Shown piece after piece: positions 1-6,022 of a DNA stretch of 17,625 bases (position 1 is the stretch's first letter; every line of letters begins with the position of its first letter). This DNA comes from CAZVEV01 sp964625865 (GTDB taxonomy: Bacteria; Planctomycetota; Phycisphaerae; SM23-33). The stretch is taken from contig CAZVEV010000105.1 of assembly GCA_964625865.1 (NCBI GenBank), forward strand, positions 1 through 17,625, written 5' to 3'. Under the pieces are notes generated by a model. It ran no database searches and was not told the origin of the DNA. It saw only the letters and a program-made list of their open reading frames with translations. The position numbers and the translations under genes are program-made.

Positions 1-188
1 GCGAAATGAAGTTTTTTCAGCAGAGATCTTCGTCCGGTTCAGTCATCCGGGGGCAGTTCGCCCCGCTCGCTGCTGAAAAACCTCGCGGCGGACATGTTCG
101 AGGACGTCCGGTTGTAGTCTCGCCCCGACGTGCTGTCCCGTCACGAGAGAATCATCGGCCCCGATGGGCCTGAACGGTTACTTGGGGT
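1..188. other. Left-edge region without an assignable gene
   Basis: No convincing gene is seen. A plus-strand frame ending in TAG at 115-117 reads a plausible C-terminus (LLKNLAADMFEDVRL) but is interrupted by TGA at 7-9. A neighbouring frame is open from the edge to TGA at 74-76. These could be the frameshifted tail of a gene lying mostly outside the window, but that cannot be decided here. A 5-bp hairpin (GGCCC/GGGCC, 157-170) lies 19 nt beyond the sulfatase stop and lacks a T-run. Confidence 0.4.
13..80. repeat. 11-bp inverted repeat at left edge
   Basis: TTTTTCAGCAG at 13-23 is perfectly mirrored by CTGCTGAAAAA at 70-80, with a 46-nt loop. The loop contains a smaller GC-rich dyad around 49-65. 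The T-run lies at the outer 5' side and the A-run at the 3' side on both strands, so this does not look like an intrinsic terminator. It sits downstream of the minus-strand sulfatase. The function is unknown. Confidence 0.55.
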
Positions 189-1931
189 CTACAGTCTATT
201 GACGTAGGCGTAATAGGCTCCGCAAAGTTCCTTGCCCGCTTTGTTCAACAGCGCCGTGTGCAGGCGGGTCTTGCCGGCTTTGAGTTTGACGGTGAAGATC
301 GCGGCCACGTCGTTGGCGCCGACGGGGCGGGTTTGGTCGATGTCGGCGATCCTGAGTCTCGCCGAGGCGACGGGCAGGGCTCTGCCTCTTCCGCCGTCGG
401 TTCCGGCGACGGGCTTGTTGGCCTCGGCCGGCCAGCGGCGAAGGGCGATCTCGTACGTTCCGTCGCGCTCGATCTCGACGGCCCAGAATCCGTTGGCCCG
501 CGCCCCGCCTCGGATGTGTCGCTGGTTCCACGGTGTCCGCGTGTGCCAATCGAACGCGTTGAGGTGCGTTGGGTTCGCCTTGTCGCTGCCGAGGACGATG
601 CACGCGGCGTCGTCGAAGCGTTGCGAGACGTCGGCCCACCATTTCTCGTAGTGGGCTCGCATCTTCCTGACCACGTCGGGATGCTTCGCCGCAACGTTCT
701 TCTTCTGGGCCAGATCGGCATGGACGTCGTACAGTGCCTTGCCTCCCATCAGTCGCCAACGGCCGTACATCACGGTGGCCGCATATTTCCGCGGGGGCGC
801 GGTCGTCTGGGCGTACTGCACCACGAGCATCCGCTCGTCGAGTCGTTTGACCTTGCCCGTCAGCAGCGGCGAGATGTCCACGCCGTCGAACGCCGCGCCG
901 GCGGGGGTCTTCAGGCCGCAGAGATTGATCAGCGTGGGCAGGAGATCCTGACAGTGCGTCAGTTCGCGGATGTCGCGTCCCCCGGTCATGCCGCCCGCGG
1001 GCCAGTGGATGAAGAACGGCACGCGATGGCCGCCCTCGCTGAGGCTGCCCTTTTTCCCGCTGAGGCCCGCACCGAAATGCCCGCCGGACGACCCGTTGTC
1101 GGTGGTGAAGATCAGGATCGTGTTGTCGGTCAGGCCCAGATCGTCCAGCCGCTTGACCAGCCGCCCGACGTTCTCGTCGATGTTCGTGATCATGCCGTAA
1201 AACGCGGCGTTGACGCCCTTGACCCCCGCGTACATCCCGGAGTACTTCTTGTCCACCAGGTACGGGCCGTGCGGGGCGTTGGTGGGGATGTAGGCGAAGA
1301 ACGGGCGGCCGGCGTTGGCGGCGATGAACCGCATCGCTCCGTCGAACCACACGTCCGTGCAGTAGCCTTTGTATTTCTTCCACGTCCCGTTGTGGTGGTA
1401 CGTGTCGTCGAAGTAATCGTTGCCCCAGTAGTCGGGCGTCTGCCCCACCCCGCCGCCGCCGTGAGAAAGCACCTCCCCAAAGCCCCGGTCCTCGGGCCGG
1501 TACGGGTAGCTGTCGCCCAAGTGCCATTTTCCGAAGTGACCCGTGCGGTAGCCGCCCGCGGAGAAGACGTCCGCCATCGTGGGCAGGTCCGCGCGCGGCA
1601 TGGAGCGTCCCCACGTCGTGCCCCAGGCGCCGCAGCGCACGGCGTCCTGTGCGGTCATCAGTTGCGCGCGGGTGGGCGTGCAACAGGGCGCAACGTGGAA
1701 GTCCGTCAGGCGAACGCTGCGCCCGTGCAGGCGATCGAGATTCGGCGTGCGGATCACGGGGTTGCCATGGCACCCCAGATCGCCGTACCCCTGGTCGTCG
1801 GGCATGATCAGCACGACGTTGGGTTTGCGTGTTGTCGTCCTGGCTGAACCCGCAGACCGCGGCAAGGCCGCCGTTGCCGCGCCGACGCCCACGACCTTCA
1901 GAAACTCACGACGCGCCAGGTGTCTTGGCAT
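189..1931 (-). CDS. Tat-exported formylglycine-dependent sulfatase (family S1)
   Basis: A 580-residue arylsulfatase-type hydrolase expected to remove sulfate esters from organic substrates, probably sulfated polysaccharides, outside the cytoplasm. The N-terminus carries a twin-arginine signal (ARREFLK, residues 6-12, followed by a hydrophobic stretch). Catalytic features visible are metal-binding Asp45-Asp46; the C-T-P-T-R core with Cys84 as the residue to be converted to formylglycine (Cys83 precedes it); GKWHLG (Lys135, His137); His221 in NAPHGPY; Asp278-Asn279; and the SEGGHR motif near 298-303. After about residue 460 there is a C-terminal beta-rich extension often found in PVC sulfatases, perhaps substrate-binding. 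The ATG at 1931 is preceded by GGGAG at about 8 nt. It lies 48 nt after the permease stop, so co-transcription with it is likely. The precise substrate is unknown, and no sulfatase-maturating enzyme is encoded in the window. Confidence 0.93.
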   Translation of the reverse strand: MPRHLARREFLKVVGVGAATAALPRSAGSARTTTRKPNVVLIMPDDQGYGDLGCHGNPVIRTPNLDRLHGRSVRLTDFHVAPCCTPTRAQLMTAQDAVRCGAWGTTWGRSMPRADLPTMADVFSAGGYRTGHFGKWHLGDSYPYRPEDRGFGEVLSHGGGGVGQTPDYWGNDYFDDTYHHNGTWKKYKGYCTDVWFDGAMRFIAANAGRPFFAYIPTNAPHGPYLVDKKYSGMYAGVKGVNAAFYGMITNIDENVGRLVKRLDDLGLTDNTILIFTTDNGSSGGHFGAGLSGKKGSLSEGGHRVPFFIHWPAGGMTGGRDIRELTHCQDLLPTLINLCGLKTPAGAAFDGVDISPLLTGKVKRLDERMLVVQYAQTTAPPRKYAATVMYGRWRLMGGKALYDVHADLAQKKNVAAKHPDVVRKMRAHYEKWWADVSQRFDDAACIVLGSDKANPTHLNAFDWHTRTPWNQRHIRGGARANGFWAVEIERDGTYEIALRRWPAEANKPVAGTDGGRGRALPVASARLRIADIDQTRPVGANDVAAIFTVKLKAGKTRLHTALLNKAGKELCGAYYAYVNRL

Positions 1932-1979
1932 GGTTCTTTCTCCCGGGATTCCCGTCCCGAACGGCCCCCGCGGTCCGTC

Positions 1980-3296
1980 CTACAGCACGAACTTGAGCAG
2001 CGCAAAGTACCCGCAGGCCAGGGCGCCGGTCAATATGGCGGCCGGGGCGATCAGACGGTAGACCGGCGCGAACCGCGTGCCGAAGTGCTCGTTGCTGACG
2101 AAGTAGCACACGTGGAGCGGGCTCATCATCTGGCCCAGGTGCCCGAACGCGTAGGCCAGCGCCACGTACGCCCGCATCGCATCGCCGTCTCCCGAGGCGA
2201 CGACGAGGTTCAGGACGATCGGAAAACTCGTGCCCACGAACCCGATGGCCACGCCCGTGACCAGGCCCGCGATGAAGGGCAGGACCATCACCACGAGCAT
2301 GATCGGCACGCGGAGGTCCTGGAGTTCGCCGGCGATCAGCGCGGCGGCCCCCACACGGCGCCACGTGTGCTCGAAGACCATCACGCTGATGATCACCGTC
2401 GCCAGTTTGAGGACGCTCTTGCTGACGAAGACCTTGCTCGCCTCGCGGACGCCGATGCGGTTGAGTCGCATCGTCCAGGCGATACTCGCGACCAGGCCCG
2501 TGCCCAGGGCAAGGTACTTGGCGATTTCGGCCAGCGGCGCCGGCAGGTGCGGCTTGAGGTGCGGCATCACGAGGTTCTGCACGACGACCCAGACCAGCAC
2601 GATCACCCAGATGGACGACGTGGCGACCAGCAGCCGGCCCCACGTGCCTCGCTCCGGGCGGGGGGCCTTGGCGTGCAGGTCCGGATGCACGTTGCGGAAC
2701 AGCACGAGTCCTGCCACCGCCATCGCCACGCCCAGCGGGAACTGGTACAGCGCGTACGTGCCCAGCCCGCCCGCCGCGGCCGTCCCCGCAGACGCCCCCG
2801 CGATGAAGTCCGTCGCGAGCATCACGCCCGGATACAGCGGCCACCAGTGCTCCCAGATGTGGCGGAACCAGTAGTTGATGCTCGACAACACCTCGCGCCG
2901 GACGCCCGTCTCGCCGGCGGCGGACTCGACCATGGGTGCCGACACCAACGCTCCGCCGGGCATGGGCAGCAGACCGATCAACGCGGGCATCGCCGCCATC
3001 GTCACCGTCGGACGGCGCAGCACGGACCGGGCCAGGGCGACGATCCGGTCCAGTTGGCCCGATTGGCGCATGAGGGCCGACAGGCCCAGCAGGACGATGA
3101 CGGTCAGCGTCAGCGCGATCGTCCTGGCGTGGACAGCCCCGTCGACCGCCGTGCGGGCGATATCGCCTGCCCCCAACCCGAACGCCGCCCCGCACACGAT
3201 CGCGCCGATACCAATGGCCCCCGCCAGAGGCACCTTCAGGCGCGTCAGGACGAGAATCAGGGCGAAAACGCCCAGTGTGTAAGGCAGGGCATGCAT
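1980..3296 (-). CDS. DUF401-family integral membrane protein (putative permease)
   Basis: A 438-residue polytopic membrane protein with about ten or more hydrophobic segments. The stretch near residues 107-122 (LLPMPGGALVSAPM) and the NYWFRHIWEHWWPLYPG segment at 141-157 are characteristic of the DUF401 family, whose members resemble anion permeases of the ion-transporter superfamily. Transport of an organic or inorganic anion is an inference; the substrate is unknown. The reading frame stays open to 3446, but the upstream 50 codons are charged and Arg-rich and overlap the hicA promoter, whereas the ATG at 3296 begins directly before the first membrane helix. No Shine-Dalgarno sequence precedes this ATG, and a sigma70-like promoter is placed so that transcription would begin at or next to it, hinting at a leaderless message. 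The sulfatase gene follows after 48 nt, suggesting a permease-sulfatase unit. Confidence 0.85.
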   Translation of the reverse strand: MHALPYTLGVFALILVLTRLKVPLAGAIGIGAIVCGAAFGLGAGDIARTAVDGAVHARTIALTLTVIVLLGLSALMRQSGQLDRIVALARSVLRRPTVTMAAMPALIGLLPMPGGALVSAPMVESAAGETGVRREVLSSINYWFRHIWEHWWPLYPGVMLATDFIAGASAGTAAAGGLGTYALYQFPLGVAMAVAGLVLFRNVHPDLHAKAPRPERGTWGRLLVATSSIWVIVLVWVVVQNLVMPHLKPHLPAPLAEIAKYLALGTGLVASIAWTMRLNRIGVREASKVFVSKSVLKLATVIISVMVFEHTWRRVGAAALIAGELQDLRVPIMLVVMVLPFIAGLVTGVAIGFVGTSFPIVLNLVVASGDGDAMRAYVALAYAFGHLGQMMSPLHVCYFVSNEHFGTRFAPVYRLIAPAAILTGALACGYFALLKFVL

Positions 3297-3302
3297 CGAA
3301 AG

Positions 3303-3331
3303 CTTGTAACCGAGGCAGGGGGGCAAGTCAA
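3303..3331 (-). promoter_or_regulatory. Sigma70-like promoter for the DUF401-sulfatase unit
   Basis: Read on the minus strand: TTGACT (3331-3326), a 17-nt spacer, then TACAAG (3308-3303). Matches are 5/6 and 4/6 to the -35 and -10 consensus. The expected start of transcription, about 7 nt downstream, falls at about 3296, which is the first base of the permease ATG. The assignment comes from consensus only. Confidence 0.45.
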
Positions 3332-3346
3332 CGCTGCCGCTTGCCC
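3321..3346. promoter_or_regulatory. Candidate shared operator (7-bp dyad) between divergent promoters
   Basis: GGGCAAG (3321-3327) and CTTGCCC (3340-3346) form a perfect inverted repeat separated by 12 nt, so equivalent half-site positions are 19 bp apart, close to two helical turns. One arm overlaps the minus-strand -35 of the permease and the other is the -35 of the hicAB promoter. A regulator binding here could affect both. The binding protein is not known. Confidence 0.35.
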
Positions 3347-3369
3347 GCGCTCTTCCTCGCCGGTAGGAT
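3341..3369 (+). promoter_or_regulatory. Sigma70-like promoter for hicAB
   Basis: TTGCCC (3341-3346), a 17-nt spacer, then TAGGAT (3364-3369); each hexamer matches consensus at 4 of 6 positions. Predicted initiation near 3376 would leave a very short leader that starts with the GGAAGGA ribosome-binding site (3376-3382) before the ATG at 3389. The tight spacing makes this assignment tentative. Confidence 0.35.
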
Positions 3370-3388
3370 GCTCGTGGAAGGACCGCCG

Positions 3389-3643
3389 ATGAATCGAAAG
3401 AAGCTACTGCGGAGACTTGCCCAAGGTGCCATGCAGAATGTGGCATTCGCTGATATGGTGAACCTGATCGAGGGCTACGGTTTCAAACTGAATCGGATTA
3501 GCGGAAGTCATCACATCTTCGTACACGACGATGTTCCTGAACTGGTGAACATCCAGAAGGTTGGCGACAAGGCAAAACCGTATCAGATTCGTCAGTTTCT
3601 GCGGCTGGTTTCGCGGTATAATATGTCTCTGGAGACCGACTGA
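3389..3643 (+). CDS. hicA: HicA-family mRNA interferase toxin
   Basis: An 84-residue protein of the HicA/YcfA type, toxins that adopt a double-stranded-RNA-binding-like fold and cleave mRNA in the cytoplasm until neutralised by HicB. Visible features are an N-terminal helix with a Gly-Tyr-Gly-Phe turn (residues 29-32), the GSHH motif (39-42) carrying the catalytic histidine (His41 or His42, depending on alignment), a beta strand with IFVHDD, and a C-terminal helix after KPYQIRQFL. The ATG at 3389 is preceded by GGAAGGA at 6 nt; an upstream in-frame ATG at 3368 lies inside the putative -10 box and is less likely. The stop overlaps the start of hicB (TGATG). Base composition is visibly lower in G+C than the flanking genes, suggesting acquisition by transfer. 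At 84 residues it is slightly longer than classical HicA. Confidence 0.85.
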   Translation: MNRKKLLRRLAQGAMQNVAFADMVNLIEGYGFKLNRISGSHHIFVHDDVPELVNIQKVGDKAKPYQIRQFLRLVSRYNMSLETD

Positions 3644-3855
3644 TGAGTGATTACCACATCAACATCTTCTACAGCGAACCCGATGGCGGCTACATCGCCG
3701 ACATCCCCGATCTCGTGTCGTGTTCGGCTTTCGGTGCGACGCCTGAGGAGGCGCTTGCTCAGGTCGAGAAGGCCAAGACCGCCTGGCTGGCGGCGGCGCG
3801 AGAAGTGGGAAAGCCGATTCCGGAACCGAAGTATCGCCCCGTGATCTACCAGTAG
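3643..3855 (+). CDS. hicB: HicB-family antitoxin (short form)
   Basis: A 70-residue HicB/UPF0150-type protein expected to bind and neutralise HicA. The partial RNase-H-like fold is recognisable from the strand-turn INIFYSEPDGGYIADIPDL, the SCSAFGATPEEALAQVEKA segment (roughly residues 26-44), and a long helix ending in GKPIPEPKYRP. The acidic Asp14/Asp20/Asp23 region and the length match the short UPF0150 form. It lacks the C-terminal ribbon-helix-helix or helix-turn-helix domain of longer HicB antitoxins, so DNA-binding autoregulation by this protein alone is not obvious. The ATG at 3643 shares one base with the hicA stop, implying translational coupling. It converges on pbpC, whose stop lies 67 bp away. 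Confidence 0.85.
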   Translation: MSDYHINIFYSEPDGGYIADIPDLVSCSAFGATPEEALAQVEKAKTAWLAAAREVGKPIPEPKYRPVIYQ

Positions 3856-3870
3856 CAACTCGTCGTGCTC

Positions 3871-3916
3871 AGCCAGACCCTCCAGGACGCACGAGGCCGC
3901 GGCCTGAGGGACGATC
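3871..3916 (+). repeat. Dispersed intergenic repeat, copy A
   Basis: A 46-bp unit that recurs in inverted orientation at 16885-16930 with four mismatches (42/46 identical by hand alignment). Its centre is the 12-bp palindrome AGGCCGCGGCCT (3894-3905). Weaker similarity seems to continue for about 25 bp past 3916, into the last codons of pbpC. It lies between the converging hicB and pbpC genes. Confidence 0.75.
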
Positions 3917-3922
3917 GGGCAC

Positions 3923-6022
3923 TCAGGAGGGGTAAGGGTCGTTTTCGTCGGCCGAGGCGGCTACGGGGCGGCCATTCGCCTTGGCCGGGGTGCTCGGCTG
4001 TCGGACCGTGAAGCGGACGGCGGATGACTGGCCCGCGGGGTCCACGCAGCGCAGTTCGTAGCTGCCGGGGGGCAGTTCGAGGCGGCCGGCCCGGTCGGCG
4101 GGCAGCAGGCGGCCGTTGAGGAACCATGTCAGGCCCTCGGGGCGGTTGGTGCGGGGACGGACCAGGGCCTTTCCTGTGACGGCGATGAACGTGTCGCCCG
4201 CCGACGGTGCGAGGATTCGCGGCTTGCTCGCAAGCGCCGCCGGCGGCGCGATCGGGTGTCGTACAACAACGGGGGCCGTCGCAGCCGGGGGCCGGTCGCT
4301 GTGCAGTTCGCCCATCGCCATCAGTGCCGCCAGCAGCGGCTCGGCGGCTTCGGCGCCGACGTATTGCACGCGTCCGGTCCCGGCGAATCGGCCGACCCAG
4401 ACGCCGACGGCGAAGCGGCGATTGTGGCCGATCGCCCAGGCGTCGCGCCTGCCCGCGCTGGTGCCGGTTTTCCACATGAACCAGGGTACGTCGGCGGCGC
4501 GCCGGTCTTCGGTGCCCCGGGGTCGCCGCCGCCGCGTCGAGAGGATGTCATCGATGGCAGCACACACGTTCGGGGCGATGGCCCGGCGCGGAGGGGCGGG
4601 TTCGTCGGCGAAGAGGCGTGCCGGGCGATGCACGCCCGCACGCCCGAGCGTCGCGTAGGCGTTGGTCAGGTCCAGCAGGGTCACCTCCAGCGCGCCGACC
4701 GCGACGGCCAGTCCGCCGCGACGGCGAGCGCCGGTCGGCAGGGCGGCGCCCGCGGATTCGATCAGGCCGATGCACCTGTCCAGGCCGACCGCTTCGGTCA
4801 CGAGGATGGCCGGCACGTTCAGCGACCGTCGCAGCGCCTCGCCCGCCGGCACGGGGCCGGAAAACGTTCGGTCGAAGTTCCGCGGCGACCAGCCGGCGCG
4901 CTGGATCGGCACGTCGTAGACGGTTGCGTCGGCATTGAGGCGTCCGGCTTCGAAGGCCGCCGCGTACACCAGCGGCTTCAGCGCCGAACCCGGACTCCGC
5001 CGGGCGGTCGCGCCGTTGACCTGTCCTTCGAGCGGGTCGTCGGGATCGAGCGAGCCCACCATCGCTGCGATTGCGGCGTTGTCGATGTCGATAACCACGA
5101 CGGCGGCCTGCGAGCCGCGGGGCAGGTGTGCGGCGTGGTCTGTCACAGCCTGCTCGACGCAAGCCTGGATGGCCGGGTCGATGGTGGTCCGCCCGCCATG
5201 GGGGCGGCGCTGCAGGGCCAGTTGCGCCCCGTGGGGCGCCCGCACCGTCCGGCGGCGGGGGCGGATGACGACCGGTTCGTCCTCGGCGATCTCGCGCTGG
5301 GCCTCGGTGATCATGCCCAGTTCGACCATGCGCCCCAGCACGGTCGCGCGCCGCTCGATGGCGGCTTCAAGGTGCCGGTCCGGCCGGTACCGCGAGGGCG
5401 CCTGGGGCAGGCCCGCAAGCATCGCCGCCTCGCCGAGCGTCAACTCCGCGGGGCGGCGCGCGAAGTAGATCCGAGCCGCCGCGGCCGCTCCGCGAATGTT
5501 CCCGCCGTACGGAGCCATGTTCAAATAGGTCTCGAGGATCTGTCGCTTGTCGCGCATCTGTTCGAGTTGAAGGGCGTGGACGGCCTCGACAGCCTTGGCG
5601 CCCAGCGTGCGCGGCTTGTCGTCGATCATGCGGCAGACCTGCATCGTCAGCGTGCTGGCGCCCGAGACGGTCCGTCCGGCGGCGGTGTTCTGGCCCGCGG
5701 CGCGGGCGACGGCTATCGGATCGACGCCGAAGTGGCTGAAGAACCGTTCGTCCTCTACGGCGATGGTGGCCTGGACGAGCCACGGCGAGACCTCGTCCAG
5801 CGTCACGGGTGTGCACCACTGGTCGTCGGCCGACACGCGCGCGAGGAGGGAGCCTCCGGCGGCGTCGGTGACGACCGGGCTGGCCGGCCAGCGCTCCAGG
5901 CGCTCAGTCGGGAAGGGCCACGCATGCCACGCCGCCACCAGCGCCACGATCCCGAGGGCCATCGCGCCCATCGCGACCAGCACGAGCCGTCTGGCCCATC
6001 GCCTTATCCGACGGAGCGTCAC
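3923..6022 (-). CDS. pbpC: Penicillin-binding protein 1C (bifunctional murein synthase)
   Basis: A 699-residue class A penicillin-binding protein that polymerises and cross-links peptidoglycan on the outer face of the cytoplasmic membrane. One membrane anchor spans about residues 12-33. The GT51 glycosyltransferase domain shows EDERFFSHFG with catalytic Glu90, the GASTLTMQ motif (121-128), Glu164 in ILETYLN, and GGNIRGAA. The transpeptidase domain shows SALK (Ser346, Lys349), SLN (400-402) and KTGTS (518-522). A C-terminal BiPBP_C-like beta domain (about 610-690, WFLNGRLLP) identifies it as PBP1C rather than PBP1A or 1B. The frame opens at 6082, but GTG at 6022 is preferred: it overlaps the upstream stop as GTGA and has GGAG 8 nt before it. 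It is translationally coupled to the macroglobulin, matching the known yfhM-pbpC pairing. Confidence 0.93.
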   Translation of the reverse strand: MTLRRIRRWARRLVLVAMGAMALGIVALVAAWHAWPFPTERLERWPASPVVTDAAGGSLLARVSADDQWCTPVTLDEVSPWLVQATIAVEDERFFSHFGVDPIAVARAAGQNTAAGRTVSGASTLTMQVCRMIDDKPRTLGAKAVEAVHALQLEQMRDKRQILETYLNMAPYGGNIRGAAAAARIYFARRPAELTLGEAAMLAGLPQAPSRYRPDRHLEAAIERRATVLGRMVELGMITEAQREIAEDEPVVIRPRRRTVRAPHGAQLALQRRPHGGRTTIDPAIQACVEQAVTDHAAHLPRGSQAAVVVIDIDNAAIAAMVGSLDPDDPLEGQVNGATARRSPGSALKPLVYAAAFEAGRLNADATVYDVPIQRAGWSPRNFDRTFSGPVPAGEALRRSLNVPAILVTEAVGLDRCIGLIESAGAALPTGARRRGGLAVAVGALEVTLLDLTNAYATLGRAGVHRPARLFADEPAPPRRAIAPNVCAAIDDILSTRRRRPRGTEDRRAADVPWFMWKTGTSAGRRDAWAIGHNRRFAVGVWVGRFAGTGRVQYVGAEAAEPLLAALMAMGELHSDRPPAATAPVVVRHPIAPPAALASKPRILAPSAGDTFIAVTGKALVRPRTNRPEGLTWFLNGRLLPADRAGRLELPPGSYELRCVDPAGQSSAVRFTVRQPSTPAKANGRPVAASADENDPYPS

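Noticed and set aside
6..176. Possible small plus-strand ORF MKFFQQ... at the left edge
   Set aside because: The frame reads Arg/Pro/Ser-rich non-family sequence, has no visible ribosome-binding site within the window, and competes with another frame that reads a more protein-like tail.
3297..3446. N-terminal extension of the DUF401 protein to 3446
   Set aside because: The extra 50 residues are Arg/Ser-rich, not family-like, overlap the start of hicA and remove the protein's first helix from the N-terminus.
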